The notes: generated by a model from the letters alone, not told the origin. Shown: positions 38,401 through 51,363, counted from the first letter of the stretch. The stretch is DNA of 64,000 nucleotides from Phorcus lineatus (GCA_921293015.1 OV121093.1:23136622-23200621), one strand, 5' to 3'. A program made the numbers and translations.

Positions 38401-39774
38401 GTTGGGGTTTAAGCGTCTGCTTGTTTAAAACAAGCTTTACCAATTATTTGTATAGGTTCCTGCAAACCGGAAAACACCAGTCATGCCGACAAAAATGAAG
38501 ACATGCACAGACGCACTCCCTATTAAATCAGCGCCAAAACCCCTTTCTTTCACTGATAGGTGATTTAAAAGAATATCAATGGTAGCAATGATACACACAA
38601 ATGATCATGGATCATAGGTAAACTGTAATAGTCTGTACAAAATTAAACTGCAAACAAATGTCGTTGAAAACAATTATACATCTATGAACTGTAAATATTA
38701 ATTTTATTTTCACTACATATATTCTATACAGAAATAAAGCATTGTTTTCACAGAGACGGTATTTGTTTTGTTAGTGTCTGTTTCCATTCAGACAAGTCAC
38801 TCAGACCAATTACGTGCCATACGGTGACCACTCGTTAGATAGATGTCAAGGACGCTGTATAAACACATGCAGGTGCAGAGAGGTGACCCCCTCTAAATCT
38901 CTATGTCATTAGGATGGCGCGTCACGTGACTGCTTTATAAAAACAAAAAGTAACTCAACATTAACAAGTTGTCCAATGAGATCTCAGGGGCTAAATAATA
39001 ACCAATGAACTTTAGTAAGCATTAGACAGTCATAGAATTTGTTCATGATTTGTCATAATGTGAAAAAACTTTGGTCGTGGTAGGTTAAAGTTTCTGCCGT
39101 CAACTTGTGCTATCAATGATCAGTCATAATAGTTGAATATGTGTTCTTACCTATAACAGGATTTGGATATTTGTGTTTGTATGGATACATTCTCTGAAAA
39201 AGGTATGTTTCATATGTTTGTTTTGCAGCTGAACTATCAGTATACTTGCTTTGATAGTATAAATTATGTATATACGGTTTATTTGCATTTCATTTGTAGA
39301 ACATATTTTGAATGTAGTCTTCAGTCACAGCCATGAGCATTTACTAAGCTTTGTCACCGCGCTACGCAATGTCTCCAATAACGATCACATCAATGAATTG
39401 AACTAAAAACTAAAATCATATTTCTATGTTGTAACGTATAGATTATGCCTATGAATGAAAGGTACCATTTATCCCTTTAATACACCAGTACAAACCCTTT
39501 AACTTTTATTAATGTCCATTTCACTTAGAGCATATGGTTAGAATATAAAATTCAATTAATGCTTCTTATCACTATCTATGTAATTTAAAAAACATTTATA
39601 TACATAAATATTTATTCAGAGTGTTTAAGTATCTTTTTTTCATTTGTACAACAAAGATACACCAAAATTCTCTAACATGACATAACTTATTATTTCATGT
39701 TATCTCTACTAAACATTTCTTCAACACATAATCAATGCAAATAATAATTTTCAACTTGACACAAACACAAACAT
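35481..39774. other. Intergenic or intronic, pyrimidine-rich patch only
   Basis: A C/T-rich tract lies at about 36053-36095 with a more GC-rich stretch to 36250. No repeat partner or exon was identified. Other open frames, such as 37049-37318, have no domain motif. Confidence 0.45.
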
Positions 39775-39955
39775 TTCCTGCAGTTTCCTCTAGTTTAATT
39801 AAGTTTCATGGCATTTCCTTCGCTGAGGCAATTCCCTGGTTAATGCTGATGAAATGTCATTAAACGCCTAGGGTTTCCTCCAGAGGAAATTGCATTAAAC
39901 TCTTAGGGTTTAATGCCGTATAATGCATGAGGAAACCCCACCTTTTCTTGCAGTG
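39775..39955 (-). mobile_element. Small CACTG-starting element, minus orientation
   Basis: On the minus strand it starts with CACTGCAAGAAAAGG, continues with GGGTTTCCTCAT, and ends with AAACTAGAGGAAACTGCAGG. It matches the plus-oriented relative at 32187-32365 at both ends. The interior is rich in TTTCCTC/GAGGAAA and CATTAAAC/GTTTAATG pairs, so a single strand could fold into several hairpins. Confidence 0.5.
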
Positions 39956-41391
39956 ATAGAGAGTATGTTTACTCTTCTTTGCATACGATTTGTCTGTTTA
40001 CTTTTTAAAAAGAAAAATATCACCATGAATACAAATAACTTAAGTATCTAATAGGTTATCTTCAGACTGAATAACCTTATGCTTGATAATGGCACCTTAG
40101 AAATTTCAGAAGCGCAAAAATGTCAATTGGAAGGCTAACGGGCTATAATTATTCAGTAAATCAGACACAGCCTTTAACATACCTACAATGTATAATGACA
40201 AAGTGAAGTACATACCATTTTCAAGATTAACGGTAATGGCACTTCATGGAGGCAGGTGACTTACACTGCAGTTGAAACGGTTGGCATGTGTCTCAAAAAT
40301 ACCAAGAAGCAACACAGCACTAAAGGGCAAAAGGAGGCAGGTAGGCAGGTTTCCCACGGGAGTCATCGTGTGTCCACTATCGATAAACGACCATAAAAGG
40401 TGGCGAATGATCTGGTGTCTATTTTGAAAGATCCTAGGAGACATGCTTTTGTCCCTTAACCTCCGTAATGGTGCTTCTCATATCATTTTAGGTTAGATTA
40501 ATATCAATTAAGGTAATATAAATTCGACAACAAAAGTGATATTTTACAATGCCATGTACCGTTTACTAAACATGACATCTCACAGATGCCTAGGTGAACA
40601 GCGTAACAAATGTTCTTAATTATTATTGTCATCAGATATTCTTTTTCACCATTTAATCCATCAATAATATATAGATAGAAATAAAGTAAATGAAATAAGT
40701 TTTGGTATCATATTAAAGAGACAAACAGTGTAAATGCTCACATCATAATATTTAAAACTTCGAAACGGCTCCTTTTTTTCTGTTTACAGCAAATTATGAT
40801 GTATGAACAAAAATACCAGACATATATTCCGTTGATGCCAAGGTTTCCTGACAATGTATGACAACGCGTATTCAATTTACGCAGATGCTAAAATACTTTA
40901 TCATTCTTAGACATGTCAGTTGTATAAGTAACTTATTGCCTGTTGTCTAATATATCTTTACTAATTGGTACAGTTATCCTAATACTAATCTTTTCGCCCA
41001 CTCAGAGGAGCAAGAACTAGTGAAGAACGAGACGGTGTTGGACAGGCCTGGTGCCACTGTTTTCTACAAGTAAAGTATAAAGTCAAGACTAGTGGAATAA
41101 ATAATTGGTCTTATGCTTCTATTTCAGTAATTCTTTTGTCTTTAACAAATGCTCACAATTCTGTGAAAGGATAATTTATAGTCCTTCTTTTCATGAAATG
41201 ATTATTATCCAAAGCATAACAAATGAACGCAACTTTGCGTAACCAATGCAGTCACCAGAGAACGTTTACAATATAATAAAACGTTTTCACGTGGTCCAAA
41301 AGAACTGTGAAGACATAAATGCCGCTAGCTTCCTTATCATGTTGCTGACGTCTTGAGCGAGTCCACTTAAGCAGACAGCAACATGACATCT
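39956..41391. other. No supported gene; one exon-like patch
   Basis: At 41006-41073 a patch richer in G and C follows a branch-point-like CTAAT and pyrimidine tract ending in CAG. It encodes about 21 residues (EQELVKNETVLDRPGATVFYK) before TAA. It is reported as a finding, not as a gene. A minus frame at 40244-40444 shows no domain. Confidence 0.4.
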
Positions 41392-43690
41392 GCAGACTAA
41401 GAAATGGTAGTGCAGCATGCTAAAACGCACTTATGGATAATAATGCTGTGAGATCTTAACTTCATTACTAGATCCATTAGCACATTCTGGATAGAGGTGT
41501 CAGCTGTTCACAGTGTTTTTGAAGAGCTGAAGATATACTAAATTTATACAAATCAGCAACTTGAGCAGACAACTAGTTGTAACTTAAAGTTCTTTGACTT
41601 CTTCCCTATCTAGTACAGATACGTTTCAATGAAAATAAATGGTCTTGCTTTACTATACTAAAAAGTACCATATCTTATAGTTGAAAGGTATGTGGGATCT
41701 TGCATATGTCAATTGTGGTAGCTCTGTTAACATATCAGCCACTGACTACTATTTTAATAATACGCAGTTCATTACAAGAAGATAGCTGTTCAGTTGCGAT
41801 TTATTTTGACTGGTAAGTTTGAATCTGTCATATCATATTTTGAAAATCTGTTTACAGCATACAAAGTACTGGTGAAATCTTGACTTCGGCACATGCATGT
41901 AATGTTCAAATATCGGGAATATCGCGGGCACTTTGTCCAAAAGGTCCGTCCGAGGAAAATTTTAAAAGGAATCCATTTGAGTATGGAGTTTTGAAGGAAA
42001 GGGCGGCTTAACGGCAAGAATATTTGAATAACATTTGACATACTGATGTATCTTAAATACTCGTTTCAATGAGATTGCTAAATAAAACTATATTTCTTAT
42101 CTATAATCATTTTCCAAAGATTCCTTGCATCAGATATCAGGACAAGAGAGTCCTGGCATCAACAATGAACAGGACGCTTTTATGAATGGTTGCCATGGAC
42201 AATGAGATCATTGTGGTAAATAATAGAATTTTGACTGCAAGTATGTCGCATTATTCACATTTGGATCGAATTTTTTACACTGCCGATTTTGGTTAAAATT
42301 CTCAAGTATTTCATAATCCTTCATCATTTTATATCCACTGTTATCCACTTGTTTATTCAGTAATTCTTTATTTATCATAATTGTCGGGTAACAGACATTT
42401 TCAATTGGAAAGATTAGTTGCCACTTGATGTTTTAATGTCCTACTCAAGTAAGTACATCCATATTCCAACAAGCAATTCGATGGACTTCTTTTTTTATGT
42501 TTCTCTGTAGATATTGTAAATATGTGAGTGTTATAAACAACTCGTTTGATCATAGTAATTCCTCAAAATGAATTTTACATTCCCAACTCATGATTTTATA
42601 TGACTAACTGCGTAGTTTGTGTGCGATTATCAAAATGTAACAAACTGTTGAGGGTTTGATCCAATGAATCAGAAACTAAAATAGATGATATACCTTGTTA
42701 TGTTGTATCTATTGTCAATATAATATTGATGGTCCTTATCTCGTCATTATCTTGTCTATGATACGCGCTCAGTGGCGGAGGGACCACAAAATTATCTTCT
42801 AATCGATAAATTGTAGCGGTCACTTGGTTGAGCTTACTTCATCAACATGATCGGATTGTTAATGAAACTGATTTAAATTTGAGTTATAAGCATAATACAT
42901 GTATCATACAGCTTTTCATTCAAACTAAAGATAATACATGTACAGCTGCATACCGAAGGTTTGGTCACATACCTGCGTGGCCTAGTGCAAATATCATGTA
43001 AATTGGGATCTCTTTGAGGCATCATACCATCACAAAATAGAAACGGAAAACGTTGAATTTTCAATAGAGAAGTGACGATCCAATTGTACTTTAACGTAAT
43101 CGTACATGTATATCATACCCAAGAATTAACCTCAGCAGTCGATCTGGGGTCGGAATCTTTCAATTGTTTAAAGACAAGTCATGCACTACGTCAATGTGAT
43201 TGTGCTTATTTTATCTCAGAGATTGTAACTGGAACATTTAGTAAAAATTTCAGGAAATCGTTATTTTGAAAATATGACCCCTTCTTTCTATTTCATCATG
43301 CCAATAAATCGAGTTGTTGCATGAGAGACGAAACAATTCGAAAGTGAGTCAATTGCTATATAACACGTGGACAATAGATAATTCATTGTCAGTTGTGGTG
43401 ATGTTATTTTCTTTTTGTCCAATCAAAAACCAAATTATGTGATATTTGCAACACAATAAAGTGGCATGTGACATTTGGTGCATTTGAATGTTGGATGAAG
43501 CAAATATAAGTGTGTTAATGATCCAATTTTTAAGATTATTAGATTATATTCAATCATGAATTTAAATTTCATAAAAGTTAATTCGATCATTATTTGAACA
43601 TTGATATCAAAATGTGAACTTCAAAATCCGACAATTCTTATTTAAATTATCAAAAACATAAGATGTCACAATGTCACTCAAAACGTTTAT
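41392..43690 (+). repeat. Diverged direct duplication, left copy
   Basis: Collinear blocks match 51364-52880. 41384-41525 matches 51364-51495 (ATGACATCTGC, GACTAA, CTTAT.GATAA, ACTAG.TCCA, TGTTCAC). 42418-42480 matches 51562-51635. 42808-42860 matches 52052-52105 (ATTGTAGCGGTCA, ACTTCAT, ATGA.CGGAT). 43520-43615 matches 52600-52700, and 43600-43690 matches 52793-52880. The left copy is about 0.8 kb longer, so insertions or deletions have occurred. No open frame is conserved between copies. It may be an old transposon family or a segmental duplication. Confidence 0.6.
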
Positions 43691-46600
43691 TCAATATTAC
43701 CTAGAAATATTTTTTATTATACCAAGTTATAGAAAAGCAATTTCAAACACTGTATAATAGGTTGGTGAGGTCATTACATCAATTTCAGAATTTACACTTT
43801 CCTCTGTAAGACCTTACTCTCTGAAAGTGAATTGATATTTCATTGCATGAACAACAAATTCTAACTGAGTTTAAATTCATTGATCTTTTGTAACTTTTTG
43901 TAAATGCCATTATTCTTACTAGGAGGCTACATATCTGCCATGTTAAAACACTCTAGTGTTGTAATGAGACGAAAACAGATTTAGTTACACAGTTGCTTAC
44001 AAATCAATGAGGAAAAAATAAGCAAAGGGTATAAAATTGTGCAATATAAAAAGAAAAAATAAGAATTTACATACGTTGTCCGGCACCGTAAAGCAATCTT
44101 TTGTTCTGTAGAATTAAATAATGTTATATCTTGTTGGATTTGTCAGAATAAAATGGGGAGAAAAATGCGTTTGAACCTATATGACATGCACTTATCTTTA
44201 AAAAAGACAATGCAATTATCAAATTGTTGATAGCTTAAAACAACTGTGTTAATTAGCTTGCCACCTAGCTTATGACAAAAGCAAAAGTCTTTTTGAACTC
44301 GGATGAATATATATTGCTTTAGAAAAGAATATATCGGTTTAATACTTCCTCAGTTAACCTAATGAATATTTTTGCAATATTTCATATGAAAATACGATTT
44401 AAAATGTATTGCTACAACGCAGTTGCTTAACTATCCTTGTAGAAATTATGACTCTGGAAAGCATAGTTTCCGTTTCACACTAATCAGCCTTGGCTGTTGA
44501 CTTGTCTCAGTGATAAGCACTAAACTGACTCGGACAATCAATAGACCCGTATTTTCCTAACGGTTTCAAACTGACCTAGGAACTAGGCCAAGGAAGTGTA
44601 TATATGTCGTCCTATGCACTACATTTAGACAATGTTGGACAATTTTGTCATTGATGGAAAAGCTCAAAATGTTTCATTTCAAATGATTTTTAATAGTATG
44701 ATTAATTTTGAACATGTAAATGATAAGATTATATTACGTGTATGGTGTACATTTGGTTATTCTTCAGCAGATTCATCAATGTGAAAGATGCATTCAAAAT
44801 CAAACAATGATCAATCATTTAAACCGTAAGATATTATGAACACAATCAAAGATGCTTACCGCCATTACTTTCAAACATAATTTTCGTCAGTCTTTAGATA
44901 CCTTTGAAACTAATCGAAGGATTCTTCTATCAATTTACTGATCAATTAGCTATATTTCCATTGAAATGAAAACAACATATATGCAAGTACTCCTTAACCC
45001 GACAAGAGTCATAGGTTATTTCCTGATTGGCATTTGGGTTAAAAAACGAGATGTTTTATATCAAAAGAAAATATACTTTGCATACAATAATATTCAATTT
45101 GTTATATATCTGACACGTGGAAATTGCAAAAAAAATGAAAAAAACGTATTTCTCTTAATATTTTCATTGAATTAATTGGTCTTTAGCTTTTTCAAATGAT
45201 CAATATTTACTTGATTTAAAAATTCAATTTCAAATATACAATCACTTGATTATGCAATCTAATGCTTGAAAATCTTGTACCTACATTTTAGATTACATGA
45301 ACATTTTTCCAATGATAAGTTTAGAATTAGTTCGAAGAGACGAGTTACTTTTTGTGACAATTCATTTTGTTCAAATTCTCCAAATAGAATCAAATTTACA
45401 GAGCAATCAAATATTTCAATGAAAATATTCAGCAATCCCCCCTTAGGCTTAAATTAATATAAAAAAAGAACTGATCTGGAAAATATTTGGAAGAGTTTCA
45501 TAAATTGAATAATAGCGGTTGTTGTTATGTTCAAAGTGAAACGATTCAGTTCTTCTTTTCACTTAACAGCTTGCTGATTCAATCATTTCTAAAGATAACT
45601 TACTACGAAGATATTTTAGAAGAATATGAATTTATATGATACTATAGAAATATTTCCGGCAAAGCTGACTAGTTTTCACCCAAAACTGTAGAGCAGATTA
45701 AAGCCTTTCTTAGGTCTAGTAAGTAATGTACTCAAATGAATTAAATGATCTTGACAAAATGAGGTAACTAAAATAAACACATGTATGAGATTTATTTCTA
45801 CCTCATCCTCATCATAGCGTAGGTATATGCAGCAGTAAGATTTTGATAGCACATCACTGCAGTTGAATATAAAATTATACATGTTATAACGGCAATTATC
45901 ATATGTCCATCAAAGATGAGGTACTTTTGTAATTTTCCGGAACCTCAAACAGTGTTACAACTAAAACAGCCCTTAACGTAAGAAGATATGACGAGTTTTT
46001 TCTTTGGGTGCTAGACTGTGCTAGAAACAGTCAGCTTAGTAAATTGATTAAAATGATTTAAGCATTAAGACATGCAAAGATAGTCATTATCTTCATTTCT
46101 TTTAGAATATGTCTATTATTATCTAATAATTGCTTAGTAAAGGTACCTTGGTTATGTACTTGAAAGACATTTCACAAGAATCGAGACGATCATGCCGACT
46201 TTGTTCTTTTGAAAGTCACCTTTTTGACTTTGTTCAGCTTACAGGAACTTTAAGGAGACAGAGTGGACGTCAGTAGCTGATGTCAGGTTACTACACAATT
46301 AAACCTCAGTTCATCATTTTGATGTGTCAAGACATGAAGGGGCAGTTCATTTTAGAAGTGACAAGACAACATCTCACGCAATTCAATAGGTTTGACTTTC
46401 AACAAATCTAGCAGAAAAGCGTAATGGGAGTACACATTTACTTCTGCAATGAATTAGTTTTTCTTAATGAAACATGTTTAAATGAATAAAGTAGTTTTCT
46501 CTATAATGGTTAACAGTTGATTTTTCATTATAAAAAATTCAACAATAGTATGCCTTGAATCATCTAGATAAATAGTTAATAGTTATTAACCATAATTGTA

Positions 46601-47162
46601 TCAACTTGCATCTTACAATATTTTGATTTTTAATCTTTTGGTCTTAATGACGACGAAAGATGAATGATAAATGCGTTAATACAAATCTTAAGATCTATAA
46701 GGATAGTGACTTTTACTTCTGTGGAAAAAAACAAACGATATAATAAACATCGAAAGATAATTATTACGCACACACTTTGAAAAAAAATTGAAACGACATA
46801 TGTACTTTTCTGTTGTAATGTAACCTTCATGCTAAGAAAATCTTCCAATCGTAACTTGTATTAATATCAATAAACTGTTGCAGTTACAACTGGATCAAGT
46901 CCTGCAGCAATTGTCATTTTGAACCATGTTCGATCTCTGCTATTCACTCGCGTAATGACGCTTCAGTGACCCCGTGGTTCTGACCCGCAACTCGAAACGT
47001 CGATCGATGAACGACTATGGTACAATGGCTAGGGTAGAGATCAGGATTTGTTGCCTGTCAGTAACATCTTTTCAAAGGTATTCACATGGTGCTCACTGCA
47101 ATTAAATGGTCTGGCGTTTCCATCAACATTGGCCTGGAGACAGGCATTGAGATATTTTAAAA
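43691..47162. other. Intergenic or intronic, traces of old repeats
   Basis: A block near 44635-44660 (ACAATTTTGTCATTGAT) resembles 52530-52550, so another fragment of the 41/51-kb family may lie here. Near 46242-46284 a short exon-like segment (NFKETEWTSVADV) has AG and GT flanks but no continuation. No gene is called. Confidence 0.4.
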
Positions 47163-47295
47163 CAAATTGAATACAAAACAGACTGAAACGTGTGTGATAT
47201 TCCAAATGATTGCTCCTTTTACCTAGGTAGGTCTTCAAACTATAGTTTATCGAAGAAGGGTTTGGTCATTGACACAAGGCAGCTGTCAATCCATT
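47163..47295 (-). repeat. Left arm of young inverted repeat
   Basis: 133 bp whose reverse complement matches 48323-48455 at about 90% identity by eye. Shared blocks include TGACAGCTGC, CAAACCCTTCTTCGATA, AAAAGGAGCAATCATTTGG and CAGTCTGTTTTGTATT. Similarity ends abruptly on both sides in both arms. The minus-strand frame at 47041-47238 overlaps it only by chance. Confidence 0.85.
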
Positions 47296-47803
47296 GTAAA
47301 ATTGTTTTGTATTTGCATCATCGGTAATGAGGTTTCTATAATTTTATCATTTTAAAATCCTCCAGACATTTGAGCCAGAAAAGAAGAGTTTATGTGAAAT
47401 GACTGTACCAAGTGGTGTTCATTCATTAATTCCGGTCAAACTAAGAGATCTGTTCACAACGAAAACATAGATTAAGATAAAGGCATAAAAGATCAGAACT
47501 GTTAAAATAGTATATCCTCTGAAGAAATAAGAATATGAATTAAACTGTCTCTGTCTGAGAACCTATTAGTTAGTTATTTATTAACCTTCATTTCAATCTT
47601 GTTTTGTATTGAAACATGAATCTTCAACTCTTTGACTTTCTTTAAATAGTTTATATAGAAAAGGTCACACTATAAATATAACACACGTAAAGTTTTGCTA
47701 GATAAACGAATTCTTAGACGTTAATGTTAGACGATATCGTATATAAGATTGTTTTATGGCTCTTCTCATATTTGCCCCTTGTCTGGTAGAGATATTTAGA
47801 GTT
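47296..47803. other. Spacer inside inverted repeat, nothing recognised
   Basis: AT-rich spacer between the left arm and the TIR element. No exon or repeat was seen. Confidence 0.5.
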
Positions 47804-48078
47804 TATTACCCTAGGAAGTTTGTCATATAACTCTATGAAACGAGTGCATTTCTTATAGTCCGAGTGTGATAATTTCTTTATCGCCGATTTATTTCACTTG
47901 AATAAAATGGAAATGTACAGACAGTGGCCTCAGCTACAGTGAAATAAATTTAAGAACCATAGTTATATGACGTCAGAGACGGCTCCTGCAGAAACAAACG
48001 TTGCAGGGTGAAGGTGATATGTGCACAAGTGCTCGTGATGAGATATGTCACTACTTATTTTTCAGCCTATAGGTAATA
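47804..48078 (+). mobile_element. Small non-autonomous TIR element, copy B
   Basis: A 275-bp relative of 1933-2278. It starts TATTACCC and ends AGGTAATA, and keeps one TGACGTCA (47968-47975), GTGATATGTGCACA and ATATGTCAC. It sits inside the loop of the inverted repeat 47163-47295 / 48323-48455. It is shorter than copy A by about 70 bp because of internal deletions. Confidence 0.6.
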
Positions 48079-48322
48079 AAATCGGCAATAAAGTCTTATT
48101 AAATTCTACTTTCAATTCTTATCTTCCTCATGCATACTTAACTTTGGCACTTACGGTTTCGGGGAGTACGAAAAGTATGGTAAGCACCGTCGTATGTCTT
48201 TATGCCAATGGCTAGAATGCTTGAATAGGGATTAAATGGTAACGCGTTTATCTTGAATTAAGACTGTTAAAGGAAACTTACAATGTTGTTAGAACTGGAT
48301 CTAGCGTTGCATTGTTAGAAAT
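48079..48322. other. Spacer inside inverted repeat, nothing recognised
   Basis: AT-rich; no exon, RNA gene or repeat seen. Confidence 0.5.
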
Positions 48323-48455
48323 AATGGACTGACAGCTGCATTGTGTCAATGATCAAACCCTTCTTCGATACACTGTAGTTTGGAGACCCATCAAGGTAAA
48401 AGGAGCAATCATTTGGAATATCCCACATGTTTCAGTCTGTTTTGTATTTCATTTC
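48323..48455 (+). repeat. Right arm of young inverted repeat
   Basis: Reverse-complement partner of 47163-47295, separated by a loop of about 1.0 kb. The arm ends about 200 bp before the truncated RT element. The minus-strand frame at 48409-48654 overlaps it and shows no domain. Confidence 0.85.
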
Positions 48456-48660
48456 GGGTGAATATCAGAGATCGCATACGGATCAATGTGACAATTGCTG
48501 CAGGGCTGTATCTGGCAAATGGAGAATAACAGTTACTTATGACTGAACGCACATTTTTGGAACCAATGTATATAGCTAAAATCACAAGATCAAAATTATC
48601 GTTATGATAAAGATCCCTTTTCTTTGAGCATTTTAATACACTAAAATTCCCCATTATTTA

Positions 48661-50455
48661 TTCAATAGCTCTAGTGTCCTCGTTGAAAATCTACCGTCCA
48701 AAATGTGTCTGTGTCAAGCCGGTTTCCGCTCCGGTTATTCTACTATTGATAATGTTTTTACCTTGCAAGCTTTAGTTCAAAAATACTTATCTAAATCAAA
48801 GGGTCGATTTTACTGTTTATTTGTGGATTTCCACAAAGCCTTTGATTGTGTTAACCGAGAGCTCTTATGGTATGTTCTTGCTCATAATGATGTACGAGGT
48901 AAACTGTTGTTTATAGTGCGTGATATGTACAAAAAATCAATGTCTGCTGTAAAAATATCAAATTTAAGTGTCACAGAATATTTCAACTCCATGAGCGGGG
49001 TTCGACAAGGTTGTATACTGAGTCCCTTACTTTTCAGTATGTTTGTAAACCAACTTGAGGAAAATATATTGATGAATGACGACCGAGGTATTTTTGTTGG
49101 ACCAGACTTTTTAGAACTCTTTTTACTGCTTTATGCTGATGATCTTTGCTTATTTTCAGATACTGTTTTAGGCTTTCAAAGGAAAATAGATGTTTTATCC
49201 CCAAAATGGGGTTTAAGGGTTAACTTTTCCAAAACAGAGATACTTGTGTTTCGTAATGGGGGCGTTTTGAAGAAAACTGAAAAATGGTTATTTGATAACA
49301 TTAGACTTACAACTTCAACTTATTATAGTTATTTAGGGATTCTTTTCTCAAACAGACTTTCTTGGTCGAAAGCTGTCCAAACCCTTATTCATAAAGCTAA
49401 TAAAGCTCTTATTCCTATAAAACAACTCCATTGTAAATGTCGAAATCTCCCTCCAACTGTTCTGTTTCAACTGTTTGACACGCAAATAATGCCTTTAATT
49501 CTTTATTGTTCCGAAATATGGGGTCTTCAAGAATGGAAAATACTGGAAAGTTTTCATGTAAAATTTTGTAAATATGTTCTTGGTGTTAGTGTTTACTCAA
49601 CAAATGCAGCTGTTTTATCTGAATGTGGTCGTCAAAATATTTTTTGTATTACAATTTGTAGATGTATAAAATTCTGGTGTAAACTATTATGTATGAATGA
49701 AAATAGGTACCCAAAACAATGTTACTTGTTGTTAAAAATACTTGACGAACATGATCGTAAATCATGGGTTAGTAATATCAAAAACATAATTTGTACATAT
49801 GGTTTCAGTTATGCATGGGAGTTTCAAAATATTATCAACATTGATACAATTGTTAATCAATTCGCCCAGAGGGTTAAAGATTGTAACACTCAAAATATTC
49901 TTTCTCTGTTACATGAACATTCTAATTTATATTTCTACTCATCTGTGAAAACATCATTTAAAATGGAATCGTATTTGTTAACTGTTCGAAATAAAGATAT
50001 AAGAAGATTTCTAACACTTTTACGAATAGGTGAATTGAAAATAATGAAAAATACCGGGAGAAGAAATGATATCCCCAGAGAATTAAGATTTTGCCCTTTT
50101 TGCAAAAATGCAAAAATGTCTTAGAAGATGAATTACATTTTATGTTCTTATGTCCATTATATAATGAATTAAGAATAAAATATATGCTCAATTTTGAATG
50201 TAAAAATAATGCAACTCTTACTGCTCTTTTGTAAACTGGAAATGATAATCGCTTATATTTGTGTGCAAAGTATGTCAGAGAAGCTTTTTTGTTACGATGT
50301 TCTCTACTTTAATTCCATGCATATATTTCTAAAGCCTGTAAATATGTTATGTTTCATTTGTTAGCACCAAACCTGTACGTTTATAAAATTTGTCTTGTAA
50401 CTTTTGTACATGGGCCTGTGGCCTTTATACTGAATAAACTTCTATCTATCTATCT
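48661..50455 (+). pseudogene. 5'-truncated CR1/Jockey-type non-LTR retrotransposon with RT
   Basis: The long frame 48703-50124 (473 codons) is the C-terminal two thirds of ORF2. Domains in residue order are QAGFRSGYST (5-14), motif A VDFHKAFD (41-48), motif B SGVRQGCILSPLLFS (98-112), motif C YADD (144-147, codons 49132-49143), the KTEILVF and YLGILFS thumb motifs (177-215), and a C-terminal Cys-rich region starting CPFCKN. The endonuclease and the RT start are absent (5' truncation). The frame stops at 50124 because TGCAAAAA is tandemly duplicated (50101-50116). Reading past this 8-bp duplication restores the usual ELHF...C motif and runs to a stop near 50234. The 3' end has a GGCC-TGT-GGCC hairpin (50413-50423), AATAAA (50433-50438) and a (TCTA)n tail to about 50455. 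The catalytic aspartates are intact, but the protein is incomplete. The ATG at 48703 is not the natural start; the frame opens upstream to near 48640. Confidence 0.93.
50101..50116 (+). repeat. 8-bp tandem duplication causing frameshift
   Basis: TGCAAAAA occurs twice in direct succession. The second copy shifts the RT frame into Ala-Lys-Met-Ser-stop. With one copy, the downstream codons continue into the conserved Cys/His motif seen in the other two elements. Confidence 0.85.
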
Positions 50456-51363
50456 ACATCAGGCTCTGTCACGCCTCTATCGTTTTTACAATCCTGCTTC
50501 AATAAGGAAAGAAAAATGAAGTCAATGAACGTTTACCTTAAAATCTTTAGTATACTTTTACCTAAGAAAAACGTCATTATGGTTCACAAAAAATGAATTA
50601 TGCATTTGTTAACTTTTCTTCACGAAATTTTAAAAAAAAAATTAAAACTGTGTACAAATCCATGGTTTAAAAAGCTGGCTGGTTCTTATCACAAGCATCA
50701 TATTGAATGATAGACAATCATGAAAATGCCTCTTGTGAACATAGAACAGAGAGGGCGAGCACACCGTATGCTACAAATGGGGCTGGATAAAAAGATGTGG
50801 CAAGGAGGATGCTATGGGACAAATCCATCATTACCAGGCCTGTTTCAAATTTTTATGCTTGTAGGAATTCAGACAAGTAGTGGGAGAACAAAATTCACGA
50901 GTGACCCCAAACGTTTCATTTCGTCATTTTCGAAATGGCCAAGAACTCCTCTAAGGCTTAAAGAATTTTTTTTTTAAATTCTATTTATTGGTACCAAATA
51001 TTTTACCTATAGCAGACACTGTGATAGGCGAACTTGTGTCTATAATAAGTGTCTAACATTTAGCTCCAATGTCAGGACTCAAGGATCAATGGTCTATTGA
51101 CTACAAGTGCAGTTATTGTGTTCACTTGAACAGGTGCTCTTATTTTTCGCGAGAGCAGGATTTATCGTTTGTCTGAGAAAATATATATATTTGAATCAAT
51201 TAAGTCCCGAAGGACAGAAAACTATGTCAAGATAATAAGAAGTTTTACATGATCCCTAAACGCCTCTGAAGATAAGAAGTGTAGTGAGGTAGTTTGGCTT
51301 CAAGCTGACCTTCGTGTGCGAGTCTCTAATATTGTTTCACTTAGCCAGATAGCTCAATAGCCG
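50456..51363. other. Intergenic or intronic, nothing recognised
   Basis: The open frame at 50720-50977 shows no domain, and a splice context is not evident. No repeat was seen. Confidence 0.45.

Noticed and set aside
46242-46284. Short exon-like segment NFKETEWTSVADV
   Set aside because: The flanking AG and GT are common, only one of three frames is open, and no partner exon was found.
48409-48654. 81-codon minus frame next to the RT element
   Set aside because: It overlaps the right inverted-repeat arm. The matching arm at 47163-47295 does not preserve the frame.
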